Shown piece by piece: positions 1 through 12,358 of a DNA stretch of 64,000 nucleotides. The position numbers and the translations under genes were made by a program. Source of the DNA: Apostichopus japonicus (taxonomy: Eukaryota > Echinodermata > Holothuroidea > Aspidochirotida > Stichopodidae). The notes beneath the pieces were generated by a model. That model made no database searches. It had not been told where the DNA came from and was given only the letters and a program-made list of their open reading frames with translations. How positions within the stretch are numbered: the first letter of the stretch is position 1; each line of letters starts with the position of its first letter. Where the stretch lies: contig NC_092572.1 of the NCBI RefSeq assembly GCF_037975245.1, positions 9,154,501 to 9,218,500 of the forward strand, in the 5' to 3' direction.

Positions 1-228
1 AGAACATACATTTAACATAGACTATGCTCCCCCTCTACAACACTAGTTTTGTGAGTTCCATGCTTCCATGGTGTATGGAATTGTGCAACCAACAGAAGTG
101 AAGTCTCTCGTCCGAATCCTTGCCACATCTATAAGGGCAGCCAGCATGGAGTAACTTCAAGGAGTGAATGTTACTTTTTTATTGCTCTGTAGTCCGGAAC
201 CACGTGTGTCAGCATGGAGTAGCTTTAA

Positions 229-593
229 AAGGGTGTGAAGACTCGCGCAAAAAGAACGTCTAATGCCGGTAATCTGACCTAGTTTCGAATGAGGTGTAAC
301 AGAAGTGTTAGACACTGCCATCGATCCCAGAAAATACAAACACAGCTTGCTACCGTCGGTAATTAGACACTAGTGTACAGTCAGTACATACAGCTGCGGT
401 CAATACCCACATGACAGTGTATAAACGATACAGCGATGAACATCTCAGGTCCAGCTAAAGATATCAAGGTATCACGTTTCATTACTGTCTGTCTTTTTTA
501 GCGACACGAACAAACATCACTTGCAAGCAACAGAAAGTTAACTTTTTCAGATGGCTGCACGCTGTGTGGGACAAGTTTACAAGTTCAATGCCT
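229..593 (+). mobile_element. TTAA-flanked MITE, family A copy 1
   Basis: A 365-bp non-coding element lies between two TTAA tetranucleotides (225-228 and 594-597). The left end reads AAGGGTGTGAAGACTCGCG. The right end, on the other strand, starts AGGCATTGAAGACTCGC in the better-kept copies, so the ends share TGAAGACTCGC as an inverted repeat. Two further copies occur at 48344-48704 (opposite strand) and 55662-56025 (same strand), all alignable end to end. A TTAA target with purine-rich ends fits the Kolobok superfamily better than piggyBac, whose ends usually begin CCC. That class call is inference. No transposase is present; a 60-codon reverse-strand open frame inside it is not a gene. Confidence 0.85.
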
Positions 594-597
594 TTAA

Positions 598-1815
598 GGA
601 GTAACTAACACATACCCTAAAACGTTAAATTGATAACCCGGAGTTTACCAACAGTTTTATATAAATAGGGAGGGCTCCAGAAATAAATATTTAATTGATT
701 TTTGGTTTTTAAAAATATTTTTTTATGATACTGATCTAATTATGAATGTAATTAAACAAACACCTAGTTGCCAAAAAACTTTGTTGTATGATTTTTCGAG
801 CATGTTATTTTAATGTTTACTTTAATGTTCCCACATTTCACTGCACTCACTATGTTGAAGGTTTATTTAATTAAGCAATTAATTAAGCTAATATTATTTA
901 TTGTGCACAATATTCCATAATTTGTTCCATGAAAAGCAAGTAATCTGATTATTATAAAGTCAGTAACTGTAGAAAATTCCATTTGAGAATATCCTTTCCT
1001 CATTATTCCCCCCCCCCCATTTTTTTTTTAATTTGAGTGATGTAATGAGTCAAAACTGTTTCAATTTTTTAGTCGACTCTCGAGTGACATTTCTTTTTCA
1101 GCTAGAGGCCGACATTAAATGATTCACGTCAGATAATTTATAAAACTTCAAAATTTGATTGAAATCCCAATCACAATCACTATATGATTACTATCAGAAA
1201 GTTAAGAAATAATTGAGGGTGGTATAATAGTTACATGTACTGTTTTTGCATTCAAATTTGCTTTATATGAATGCCATATCATGAAATCGTGAATGCAGTA
1301 TATAATAATTCATGTTTATCTAATAGCCATTATGAAGTTAGTGCCATTCTGTCAACTGCTTGTAATATTTTGTTTTGTGTGTGCTGGATAATGACTTTCA
1401 GCAATCGCCAATCTATATCATTGAAACACAGAGTACTAAATGTTGACTGCACTGATATATAGTTTAACCATTCCTAATATTTTATAAATAACCTGCTGAA
1501 AATTTGTCATATGTTTTCCCCATTTTGAAATCATTCTAAGAAATTGTTGCTACTATACATTAATGATTCACAACTGGAAAAAAGGCAATGTACCAGATCA
1601 ATTGTACTATCGTCATGTTTCCATCCTATCCCTTTTGTAAAGGCAGGATCGTATAGTTACTATATCCTTTACAGTGGAAAATTTAAAGTTCAGTGAGATC
1701 GAGAGATGGGATCAGCTGGGTATATAACGACTCAATTTACAGCTGTGTTGTCAATGAATTCCAGGGTATTACCACCTGGCGGGGACATACTAAGAATTTA
1801 AAGTGCTTTCTGTTG
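598..1815. other. AT-rich DNA, no feature recognised
   Basis: I see no gene or repeat boundary here. There is a short C run followed by a T run near 1010-1030. Open frames are short and have no splice or domain support. Confidence 0.5.
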
Positions 1816-1918
1816 CAGTGGTGTTGCCAAACATTTGAATCTTGGTTGGTGATATGTCTATTTGTGAATTCCCTCTCGGGGGAGGGGTTCCCCAGGCCAC
1901 CCATTGGCGACACCACTG
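1816..1918. mobile_element. short hAT-like MITE (103 bp)
   Basis: The ends are CAGTGGTGTTGCCAA on the left and, read on the other strand, CAGTGGTGTCGCCAA on the right (14 of 15 match). Flanking 8-mers are TTCTGTTG (1808-1815) and ATCTGTTC (1919-1926), 6 of 8 identical, consistent with an aged 8-bp target duplication. The 5'-CAG end and 8-bp duplication are typical of hAT elements. The interior is too short to code for anything. Confidence 0.7.
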
Positions 1919-2501
1919 ATCTGTTCTCAGCTCACCTAATCCTTTTCAAAAAAAAAATTAAAGAACATTTTAGATGGCCCAATTCAAGCAGAAATTTGAC
2001 AGATTAATATTGAACTGAAAATATGTCACTGTTATGTAAAGTATCTTTATAATTTGAACGTTTGTTGGAAAGATAACATGTTTTGTTGAACATCCCTCAG
2101 AATATTGTAGTTTTTTTTTTTTTTTAATATGATAACGAAAATTAAATAAGAATATATAAGTGGGTTAGTGGAAATAAAATTACTGTTCGGTGGATATTGA
2201 CAATTATATTTCTTGATGGAATACCATTTTTAATGTACTTTGTGTGTGACTGTCACAACGATTTTCTGGTCTTTATAGCCTAACATGATTTGATGTGAAG
2301 GCGAATTCACTCCATGAAGTAGCACCTTTCAGTAAATTCCCCTGCATTAACAGATCATTGAATGTTGTCTTTGATGACCTTAAATGCAACTATATTGAAG
2401 AATTCCAGCACTTAGCCAACACGGAGGATCAATAGAAAAGCTTGTTCAATCCAGAATTTGCAGTTTATAAGATTGACAGTATAGCTGTGATGTGTAATAA
2501 T
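1919..2501. other. AT-rich DNA, no feature recognised
   Basis: Nothing recognisable apart from A and T runs. Confidence 0.45.
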
Positions 2502-2780
2502 TCAGTCTAAAGGACCGACTGTTCAGTCTGATATCAGTCTAATAGACTGAAAGTATTCAATCTAATTAAGACTGGTGCTGCAATAAATCAGTCTAAACTG
2601 CTGACTGTTCAGTCTAAAGTGGTTTGATTTTCAGTCTATTAGACTGAAGAGTATTCAGTCTAATTAAGACTGACCTTCAGTCTTTACATTTCAGACTGGA
2701 ATTCAGTCTAAGTAGTCTGATCCCTTATCCCATCCATCGTTAGACTGAAATTTCAGTCGATTAGACTGAAATTTCAGTCT
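2502..2780. repeat. CAGTCT/AGACTG inverted-motif array
   Basis: About 280 bp contain roughly ten CAGTCT and seven AGACTG hexamers, mostly in the contexts TTCAGTCTAA and TAGACTGAAA. Many are arranged head to head, for example the perfect palindrome TCAGTCTAATAGACTGA near 2534-2550. Spacing is irregular, so this is not a simple tandem satellite. It could be a degenerate palindromic minisatellite or a cluster of binding sites. No coding sense is seen. Confidence 0.85.
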
Positions 2781-2872
2781 CTCATTTTAAGAGAGTACTA
2801 CGTATAACATTACATCACATTTTTAGTGGAATGCAAAACGATGCGCCGCTGCTTTGTCCCAAACTAAAATAT

Positions 2873-2926
2873 GCAGATATATATATATAGATATACCTGT
2901 ATTTATAATATATATATATATGTTTA

Positions 2927-2972
<46 letters not shown>
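2873..2972. repeat. (TA)n microsatellite
   Basis: An interrupted TA array with a pure core at about 2934-2972. The Tyr/Ile open frame running from it is an artefact of the repeat. Confidence 0.95.
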
Positions 2973-2975
<3 letters not shown>

Positions 2976-3882
2976 CGATTAGCACACTTCTTGTTGCTAA
3001 CTCTAAACGGAATATGTTAGTTTGTGAGTTTTTTGTGTATAATTATCTTTCTGTAATTGTTATATTTCTCTTAAAAAGAGCTGATTATTTTGTTCACTAC
3101 AACTTGCTTCCGTTTATTCTTAATGGACAATTGAGCAATAACTGTCAAATTCACGTTACATATCCATTGAAGGTTGAAAATGATTGCTTTGGTTGGATGG
3201 AAATATACTCTACGGTGAGATGTTATCACCAGCTGACGCGCATGTCATCAAAATTTAGCTTCTTGTTCAGTGTTTGGTTAACTCTCATGTAGCTATTGCT
3301 TCTTTCTTGTTTTTGGTCAGATTAATAACGCCAGTCTGGGTTTTTAACTGTATGCATTAACATACATTGTGAAATATGTATAACACTTTCATTTGCTTTT
3401 AATATCCAAATGGTTTTACAAGATATTTGACCCAGTTGACATTTTAAAAAAAATCTTTCAGTCTGATCACTTTTGTAAGATTGAGGAGATATTTTTGAAA
3501 TAATTACTTCTTAAAATATTTGTAGGGGATTTGTTAAGGAGATACTTCTGATTATAATGATAAAAGGTGGGCAAACAAATGAGCTATGAGAAATTGTCTG
3601 AACTGAGCAAGTTTGAATTATGGATCTTCTTAACAAAATATAACTGTTGGATTTTGCCACGTTTAAACATTTTGTTTAACAAACAGCGTTATATAGATGC
3701 CCATGATTGGACGTAGCGGATCCGGTATCAATAGTAGTAACATAATACCTATAGACGTTAACGATGGATTATCTGAATACGTAACTATAGTAACCTTCAA
3801 TCGCTCTTGAATGAGTGAAGTAAGACAGTCGTTAGTTTTGTTGAACGCATAACTGTTAAGTTCGTGTTACTTTTAACATGAT
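2973..3882. other. AT-rich DNA, no feature recognised
   Basis: Plain AT-rich sequence. Open frames to 3292 are continuations of the TA-repeat frame and have no support. Confidence 0.4.
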
Positions 3883-4009
3883 TTGTGGAAGCACATTCCT
3901 AGAAAGGGATTACCAAGGGCATTGTTATGTGTAAAGTGTAACATATTTGACATTCCAGTCGCGTACAAGGCAAAAACCAATACGGAACATCACCCACCGA
4001 TAAAGTATG
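3883..4009 (+). CDS. weak candidate exon before a GTAAGT donor
   Basis: An open frame contains CVKCNIFDIPVAY and HHPPIKYG and is followed by a good 5' splice donor, TATG|GTAAGTAT, at 4010. The frame opens with TTG rather than ATG and I see no convincing acceptor, so the left boundary is arbitrary. It could be an internal exon, part of a non-coding transcript, or chance. No family is recognised. Confidence 0.15.
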
Positions 4010-4124
4010 GTAAGTATGAAAATTTGAATGACAATATTTATATAATATCTAATGTTATGTACATGTAATGTAACATATATGACCATTATGTTTTTGGTAT
4101 ATGATTGTGGTGTAACGTATCGTT

Positions 4125-4860
4125 AGAAGTGGTATGTATTGTATAGTTAGTTATTTAATGTATGTGATTATTATGTTTATACTGTATTTTTGTTATGTAT
4201 TGTATCATTCTTTTTTTGTATGACCTAAATAGTGTTGTATTTTATACCGTATATATAGGGTTAGTAATGTATTATGTATGGTCAGTATGTATATATTGTA
4301 TGTTTGTTATGTATAGTGTTTCGTTCTATACTGTATGATCTAAATAGTGTTGCTTTTATACGGTAAGTTTATGGTTAGTTATGTATAATGTATGATCAGT
4401 ATGTATATATTGTTTGTTTGTTATGTTTAGTGTTTCGTTCTATTATATATGATCTAAATAGTGTTGTATTTTATACGGTATGTATATGGTTAGTTATGTA
4501 TAATGTATGATCGTTATCTATATATTGTATGTTTGTTATATATATTGTGTATCGTTCTATATATAGATATAATGTATGATCGAAATAGTGTTGCATTTTA
4601 TACGGTATGTAAATGGTAATTATGTATTATGTATGCTCAGTATGTATATATTGTATGTTTGTTATATATAGTGTATTGTTCTATATATAGATATAATGCA
4701 TGATCGAAATAGTGTTGCATTTTATACGGTATGTAAATGGTAATTATGTATTATGTATGCTCAGTATGTATATATTGTATGTTTGTTATGTATAGTGTAT
4801 TGTTCTATATTTTATGTTTATTGTGTTTTATTTTATACAGTATATTATATTTGCTTATTT
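4125..4860. repeat. tandem repeat, unit about 115-127 bp
   Basis: The phrase AAATAGTGTTG recurs at 4227, 4342, 4456, 4583 and 4707 (spacings 115, 114, 127 and 124), each followed by a TTTTATACGG-like motif and a TATGTATATATTG stretch. A degraded sixth unit ends near 4855. The last two complete units are nearly identical, which points to recent unequal exchange at that end. It is TA/TG-rich with no coding sense. Confidence 0.9.
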
Positions 4861-5734
4861 TGACCACCATGATAAAAAACAAATGTTTTTGACATTATTA
4901 TCATTGGGTCAAATTTTACTGCAAAATTAGATATTAATTTTGTCCCTAAAGTTGTTCTTTTAGTGCTGCATAAATATTAAGATTGCTATAGGGAACACCA
5001 CCTGCATAAGCAGCAGCGTGTTTTTCTTACATTTTACAACATAATCAACAATAAGTTTGTTACCAAAAGTTGTCCTTTAGCTGCTGATTACAACGAGAAA
5101 AACCAGTAAGAGAGCAAAGTCAACTTTAGACGAACACACGTATATCAAGGATTCCGAGTTTTAGCAGACGAAAATTGTGAACAGATATTTATTTTCAAAT
5201 CGTGGGTCATGACGAAATTCGAGAATTGCCGAATCCATATCGGTGTCGATATATAAATCACCATATAGGAGAGGCAATCCAGGGGGATCGACCCACGGTT
5301 TGATAGGCTTATACCTTCTCCGATAACGACAATCCAATTATGATGAAGTGCTATCTCATGTAAATTCCTCCGTTATTTTATAGAAACAATGAGCTAAGGT
5401 TTGTCGAACGTGAGAGAAGACAGGTGACATAAGTACCACCCGTTTAATGCCAACAGAATGAGGTGGCGTTTGTAAGGTTGGAAAGGGTTTACAAAAGCAA
5501 CTATCTATGTTACCGTAATAGTATACATACGTAGTCTTACATAATTTATGCGCCCTGGTTTTTGTTTCTGTGGAAACTGATCGTATGTCTTTTTCCCCCA
5601 TATTTTGTGTGTGCGTGTGTTTTAAATGTGCATAATGTGAAGTCTATGAAGTTAAATGTCTATTTTGTGAAGAAAGGTCGTGTTTCCCATTATGGATCTT
5701 TTGGGATTTTTTAAGGACGGCCCCGATTATTATC
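4861..5734. other. no feature recognised
   Basis: Ordinary AT-rich sequence. A reverse-strand open frame of 81 codons (5356-5601) has no domain, splice or promoter support. Confidence 0.4.
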
Positions 5735-5890
5735 ATTATCGTCGTCGTCTTCGTCGTCATCATCATCGTCATCGCCTTCGTCATCGTTATCATTATCATT
5801 ACAGTTATCATTATAAAATTATATTTATATAGTACGGTACTAAGTCTAAAAGTAACCTCTAAGTGCTTTACAAATAAATGCTACATCATA
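5735..5890 (-). mobile_element. probable SINE or LINE 3' tail
   Basis: Read on the minus strand, a run like AAGCACTTAGAGGTTAC leads to TACTATATAAATATAAT and then an imperfect (GATGAC/GATAAT)n tail. The second 3' tail at 11525-11625 and the SINE at 29098 have a similar GCGCTATATAA-type ending. I take it as the 3' end of a 5'-truncated retroposon; the head was not found. Confidence 0.45.
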
Positions 5891-7509
5891 ACTTAATAAT
5901 CATAGAAATTAACAATGAAAGTAATTAGATAAGACAATAGTTACTATAAAACAAAAACTATAAGCAATAAATAATGAGAGAAAACTAGAGATACTGTAAA
6001 ATCCAAACTAACAAGAGCAACACTAAAGTTCAGAAATCAAAGCAAACAGAGAAACACAACAAGGGGAGGTGGAGGGGAATGGGGGTGGAACAAAGCCAGC
6101 AGAGGTCAGTAAAAAAATGGTCTAAAAAGATACGTCTATAGGTCTCGCGAAAACAATTAATTGTTCCATTGACTTACACACTAAACTCGTCACTTTCAGG
6201 ACGTGCCAAAGTATAGATAGAAGTTTTCAACTGGTATATGCTACCCACCACATGATAGCTGATATCTTGGCCTATCATGGCACTTGCAAACTTGACCGTT
6301 TAGATTTTGAGCTAGAAGAGGAGCAAGTTTAGCATACTGAACCCCCACCCTACCATCTGCTCGCTCGGAGTAATATCAAAATTTAACCAAAGATTTTCTA
6401 AAATGGTTTATATCACCTTCGATCTTCTCCATTTTCACACCATCTGTACTTTAAATTATGCTCTTTGATATAAAGGCAGAACAAACGATGGCATTAACTG
6501 ATAACATGCTTAAACAAGCTTTACCTTACTTTTACCTATTTTCTCTGACAATGGTTAACCTTTCGAGCGGATGAACACTATACTCTAATTGTGGTGCGGT
6601 ACCTATAAGTCACGGCTTAAAAGAACAAAGAAAATATAGAATCTGATTTGAAAGGGGAGGTAATTCCATTATTAAGGGGGAAAAACTTCAAAGGACCGAT
6701 CTACTATTTTAGAGGAGGTTTTCGGTATTTTCCAGTTAAAGCTGGGTAGATTACCTTAACATACCATCCGTCTTAGTAATGGAGTCTGTTTTCACCCTTA
6801 AGCCCATTATTTACTTCCACAGAAAGAAACAAAATATGGTATTTCCACAGTATATTAAATATTATCAGTTTTTTTTTACATAGACGGGTGTTCTCGGTAT
6901 TGTACCTAAATTTATCGTATAATGCAACCTAAACATCTAACTCCTGCAGGGCTTCAGTCTTGGGTGGGATTAGGATAGTATGGGCACGCCCCTGCTCCCT
7001 CCCACCCTCCCCCACCTACCTAAATAGCATACACAATTCTCACGTCTTTCCAAATGGCTAACACATCATAATCATGCACCCACGCATAGTTGTATGCACT
7101 GGCAGCTACTTAAGCTTTGTACTACATAAAAAACGTCTATATTTAGCATCTCTGTCACCTTGCCCAAGGACGTACATGAACCAATAGTTGTGTCCCCCAG
7201 CCCCACCCCGCCTACCCCCCCCCACCCCGCCTTCTCTAGCTACGGGCCTGCAACGATGCCAAACGCCTCAAACAAAAAGGTCAGGAATTGCATAGTATAG
7301 CTCTTTGCGTAGATTCACAGGCTAAATTTGTAAATTACTTTTCATCAAGAGTCCTATATCCTGGTTATGGTCTAATCCATGCAAAGCCGTGACCGAAATA
7401 CATTAATAATCAAGACTAAATAACGCACAATTTTACTCCCAAATTATTCCATATAAAATGTATAAGAAAGTTCACTTGGTCATTTAGAGCTCCTAAATAC
7501 TGTACTTTG
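5891..7509. other. no gene; A-rich then C-rich patches
   Basis: The first 170 bp is A-rich and may be the body of the retroposon whose tail lies just before. C-rich runs at 6960-7020 and 7195-7235, ending in CTAGCTACGGGCCTG, resemble ends of hAT-like elements, but I could not pair two ends or find a target duplication. Confidence 0.35.
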
Positions 7510-7726
7510 ATGCAGTGCTGTGGCCGAGTGGATAAAGGTGGTAGGTGGCATTTGAAGCAATGTGGTTTATCAATCGGGAGGTTCCAAAATTGAGTTAAAA
7601 TGTTGAATTGGAAGCCACCCGACGTGAAAATTGTAATCCATAAGCCCTTGCGAGTTTCTCCGTCATTTGTGGTCACTTAAGCGTGGTCAAAATAACTGCT
7701 GATAATTATTATTATGATTATTATCT
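7510..7726 (+). mobile_element. tRNA-headed SINE, Leu/Ser type, degenerate
   Basis: The head has a good pol III A box (TGGCCGAGTGG, 7521-7531), the form typical of class II (Leu/Ser) tRNAs. The B box is decayed (GGGAGGTTCCAAAATTG, near 7576). The element ends in an (ATT)n tail at about 7704-7726. Box spacing and the tail argue for a SINE, not a functional tRNA gene. It differs from the other SINE families in the window. Confidence 0.5.
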
Positions 7727-9193
7727 TTAATAGATCATCGTTTATTATTTTCCTATGATAAGCAGGAAAAATGGAATTATGTATAGGGATCATATTTCTG
7801 TTAGTTGTTTTTGGGTGAAGCGTCCGTATCAATTAGAGTAAAAGCCTGTAGAGTGCCTCGACGTAATTATCTTTAAGAGCAATTTGTCTAGTTCCTTGAC
7901 CATCTATATTTGACCGATATTTTCATATAAGTTTGTACTTTTGAACTCCTCGTCCTCTCGATAATTGATGACAACACGTTACTATTCGGTCAATTGATTT
8001 ATGGTTATTGGTTGTGTTTCATAATAGCGTTCCATGATTCATTTAAGGGACGCCATTATAAAAATATTGAATCATATAATATTCTACTAGGTGTATACCT
8101 GTATTTGTTGAGCAATAATTCTTTAAAAAAAAAGGGTTTAATTCCTTCTAGAAAGAAAAGAAAACAAGGGTTTCATTCGATAAGTAGCATTAATTAATAT
8201 TAAATTATGACAATAAACGTTTCGTTTGATTGTTTAAGTGCATAGCTGGCAAGGGATTAGATATATGCTACGACATGGAGGAAGATATAAATGCCGAAGA
8301 GATTGCATGATTATAATAAAAGTCGAGATTATTTTGTGAAGATTTTAAAATATCTATGGGGAAGCGTTTATAGTCTGTATGTATCAAGAGTGCAATTGTA
8401 TTACGATAATGTTCCGCAAGGTTTGATTAAATTGTTCAAGAAGTAGACAAATCTGTTTAAAGTTAAAATGTCTGTTGGCGTTGTTTGGACGTCTCATTCA
8501 CTTAGATGCACTTAGCTTGTCCATTTCATCCAGAGGAAGATCAGTGACTGACTCTGTCGTTCCTCTTCTAACATGTTGTTCAGGTAATATGCTAGATTTA
8601 CTTGTTGTGAAAGTGTAACGTAACGTAACGTAATTGCGTTTCCTGACAATATCCACTCTTCAAAATTCAAACCATATTTATTTATAACTGCTTATTGCAG
8701 ATCTCTCATGTAGACCTCTAACCTAGTCTTTCGTCTCATTCCAAAGATATATTTCGCTGCTTCATAACTTCCAGTATTGACAGTGGCTGGCTTTTACAAG
8801 TGTAGGCTAGGCTAGGCATACGTGTTTTGAAAGCGTGAAAGGCTAAGTCACTACTTATAGAACGTGTTGTTTCTTTCATACGTATAGACTGTCTACAGAT
8901 TTTCATTTTAAATTCTCTTCCAGTTTGTTTGATGACTAGACAGTTTATAGTGGAAGTCATAACCAGACTAATATATTGTCGTGATCAAATATAGTAACTT
9001 GACGCTACTGCGAATAAGTTTGAAAACATGGAAAAACATGCTCGGTCAATTAATTGGTGTTTATTGACATTGTTCAGGCAAACTACCAGGATACGAAAAC
9101 TAGTTTATTAATACTTAATGGTTGCCACTAAATTACCCTTCTCGTGAGTGGTTCTTCTTTCTTTCTTGTTCAGTGTAAGTGTGTTTATTCAAG
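7727..9193. other. no feature recognised
   Basis: Only a short TAACG tandem (about 8615-8635) stands out. Confidence 0.4.
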
Positions 9194-9224
9194 CATGTAT
9201 GTACTCCAAACATACATGCTTTGC
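9194..9224. repeat. perfect 12-bp-arm hairpin
   Basis: AAGCATGTATGT and ACATACATGCTT form perfect inverted arms around a 7-base spacer. There is no T run beside it and no gene context; it may be a decayed fold-back element. Confidence 0.6.
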
Positions 9225-10936
9225 ATGTTTATAATGAAAAAAGAAATGATTGTATAAAACATTTATAAACGGCATATCCAGCGCTTATATGCTTCACTAA
9301 ACCTCAAATTGCCCTTTATATCGTTGATATATTTTCCATTATAAACCTATACTAGTTGATTAAGAGATTGCTATTCAATAACGGCTCATTTACGAGTGTT
9401 TTATCATATTTTCTTATCTTTTAACATCATCATTATTTTACTCTCTAGTCAGCTATGGGTGGTATATGGCCAGTACAGTGTAGACATGAAATCATGTTTG
9501 AACATTGATCAATATAGTGACTGACTGAATAGTGAAAGCTTAGGTTCGGTATCATCGAAGTCCTTTATTATCGATAGCTGAAATGTTGACCAAATTTATT
9601 GAACTCCTTAAAAGTTTATCAAGATGGAGCCCCCAAGTGCATGGCCTATACTCAGAAAGTCAAAATAATTATCAATGCTAGACTTAATTCAACACTGAAT
9701 TGTACTTACATGCAACCCTAAAATCAGTGCGCTAGCTAGGCTAGATATACCGATTATGAATGCTTGGTAGGCTATGAAAGTTTGCATTGGCAGGCATTTA
9801 TCCCTCGTCGGCCATCATGCTTACATTAAGACGCGGTGGAGTTTAAGAGTCCGTTTCTTAATCAATATTTATCTATTCTACTGCTAGCCTAACTATTGTT
9901 CAGTGAATCTGGACAAGGCTTTTAACGCACGCATGTACGAGATATTCATACGCTGTTCGCAATTGAAGGCAAGGAATATTCCTTATTCGCTTCAATTGAT
10001 CTGACGTTGAAAACACATGGATGACCATTAACCCGTTAATGCACTTGTAAGTGACAGATCACTCACCCAGTTGGTGAAGAATGAAGACCGAAAAAAGAAG
10101 AAGGATAAAAGTTGAACCCGTGATGCTTTCTCTCAAGACTCACTTTTCCTCCCGCAGTCGAGTTGATGACTTTGAGGATCCGTGTTAACCTTAAGCAAAT
10201 TACAGTTATTACTACAATACAATTACATAAATGTTTGTCCCTATACATTGTATATATCATATACTCACAGTTATGTTGCAAAATTAAGCAAAAAGAAATC
10301 ATTTTTAAGTAGGCATACAATTTTTATGCAAGTTCCAATTACTTTAAGAATAACGTCAGACAAATTAGTTTTCATTTTGGTGCCAACCAATCAAGGCAAT
10401 AATATGTCATCTAATGCTATCCTATAACATTAGATGTGCACAGGCCTTTGGGCTATAGGAATTTAGTTTCCTTTCGTTCATCCAGATCCTATTTGTCTGT
10501 TGTAATGTTTGTATTTTTTATGTCTTGGATCAAATAAATAACGAACAAGCAAAACAAAAGATACATAATATCAAAACGAGACGTTCGTGATCTAAAAATA
10601 GCAAGTTACATTAATTTTTATGCATCACTTTTCAAAATCAAATTGTGTTGAAAATGATCGTTTTTTTTTTAAATAATATATTGTAATATTTTTTTTGACA
10701 GTAGAATTAATACCGCGAAATTGACGTCAACATAAACTCATTAATAATCAATACAGGTCAATTTGAATATAAATATGAATAACTTTAATACAAGAGATAT
10801 GTAAAATATTTGACTTGTTTGTTTAAAATAGTGATTTTCTTAGTGTACAATAGAATCATAGTAAATACGAAATTTCTGGTTAAAGAGATGCTTTTGGACT
10901 ACCTCAATTTGGTTTGTAACAAGTTTCAATATTATC
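9225..10936. other. no feature recognised
   Basis: AT-rich sequence. Two open frames of 81-85 codons near 10.1-10.4 kb overlap on opposite strands and neither looks like a protein family I know. Confidence 0.4.
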
Positions 10937-11028
10937 ATGTCCCACCCATGTTCCACCCATGTCCCACCCATGTCCCAAACCATGTCCCAAACCATGTCCC
11001 AAACCATGTCTCAACCATGTCCCATCCA
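10937..11028. repeat. CATGTCCCACC/CATGTCCCAAAC minisatellite
   Basis: About eight units of 11-13 bp (CATGTCCCACC then CATGTCCCAAAC). The His/Val/Pro and Ser/Gln/Thr-rich frames across it are repeat artefacts. Confidence 0.9.
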
Positions 11029-11524
11029 TATCATAGCTAATTGCTTAAACCGTTATATCACTTACAACTTTAACCATCATGAACGTTTAGATATAGAGTT
11101 AGAAAAGATGAAATTTAAGCATAACATTCCCCCAACCGATGTACCAGCCCCCGTTACGTAATCTCCCCGAGTTTTTCAACAATGAAATTTCTAAAATGTC
11201 AACTTGAATCCTCCTGGCATTAACGCTATCAGTGCATGATTCATTCATCCGCTTCAACATCCAAACAAAACACAAATCATTGTGGCTACTGCCCAAAACA
11301 AAATCACTTTTGTAGGTTCATTTAGGGACTTTTTTCTATCGTTTATCCTCTTAGGTTAATGTACACTGGCCACTCTAATTACGGGAACGATACCTTTATC
11401 AGTAGTTAGCAGCTAACCGTTTCGAAGGACAAAACATACGTCGTATAGTTGGCATATATCGAACGCCACACCTTCAAAGTATAAGTTATAGAGGATATTT
11501 GGCATATGGCGAGCCAAATAAAGG

Positions 11525-11625
11525 GTTATATCATATGTAATGTAATGTAATGTAAATAAAATCTTATATAGCGCACTACGCGCGATGCATCTGTGCGCTT
11601 TACAAACAATCTAGAAAATACAATG
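11525..11625 (-). mobile_element. SINE/LINE 3' tail with (ATTAC)n end
   Basis: On the minus strand a GTGCGCTATATAAGATTTT segment is followed by an (ATTAC)n tail (plus strand about 11536-11552). GCGCTATATAA close to a short-repeat tail is also how the SINE at 29098 ends. The rest of the element upstream is A-rich on the plus strand and unrecognised. Confidence 0.5.
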
Positions 11626-12036
11626 ACATAAAACATTAAATAGAAAAAAAAAACAGTGAAGACATATACCATCTACAGAAATATGCAGGAATATGAGATC
11701 GAAAAACTATTAAAAGCACTGGTGAAGCGTAAAGCGATAAAACAGATTGACTACAAAATCTACAATTTGAATGCTAAAAAGTGAAAATTCCAATTGAAGT
11801 TATAACCTAAAAACCAACACGACAGAACAAAATAAAATCTAAAAAATCCTATATAATGATGTTTCGGAAGGATTTCTCATGTTTGATAAATGGTTATGAA
11901 TGGTTATGCAAGCATCCATTTTCTCATTTCTGTCGTGGAATTGACATGTACAAACTAATACACATTACAGTCTACAGTATCACTTGCTTAGAAACGAAAC
12001 AGAGCTTTCCATAATCAAAGTCATCATCTTGGAAGT
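11626..12036. other. A-rich DNA, no gene
   Basis: Strongly A-rich on the plus strand to about 11850; possibly the body of the retroposon whose tail lies at 11525-11625. No coding signal. Confidence 0.35.
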
Positions 12037-12358
12037 GGAGCAGTTTGGCGTTCCATGGAATGTTGAATCCGTTACCGGTGTCTTTAAAAGCATTAATAAC
12101 AATCAGGCAAAATAGTCATATAGCACATATCAAATGTTATAACTCTTGCTCTCGTCAAGGGGCGGGGTTAATCGGGGATGAGAATTGTCACACCGGGAGC
12201 AGTTTAGCGTTCCATGGAATGTTGAATACGGTACCGGTTTCTTTAAATGCATGAATAACAATCAGGCAAAATATTCATACATTACATATCAAATGTTATA
12301 ACTCTTGCTCTCATCAAGGGGCGGGGTTAATCGGGTATGAGAATTGTCACACAGGGAT
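12037..12358. repeat. 159-bp tandem duplication
   Basis: Two units start at 12037 and 12196. Each begins GGAGCAGTTTGGCG or GGAGCAGTTTAGCG and ends near AGAATTGTCACAC. They differ at scattered bases. Both carry GGGGCGGGGTTAATCGGG. The 69-codon frame across the units has no support. Confidence 0.9.

Noticed and set aside
2502-2780. CRISPR array
   Set aside because: The repeated motif is only 6-10 bp, occurs in both orientations, and spacing is irregular; the genome is eukaryotic.
6950-7255. A possible hAT element between C-rich runs ending CTACGGGCCTG
   Set aside because: No matching left end and no 8-bp target duplication could be found.
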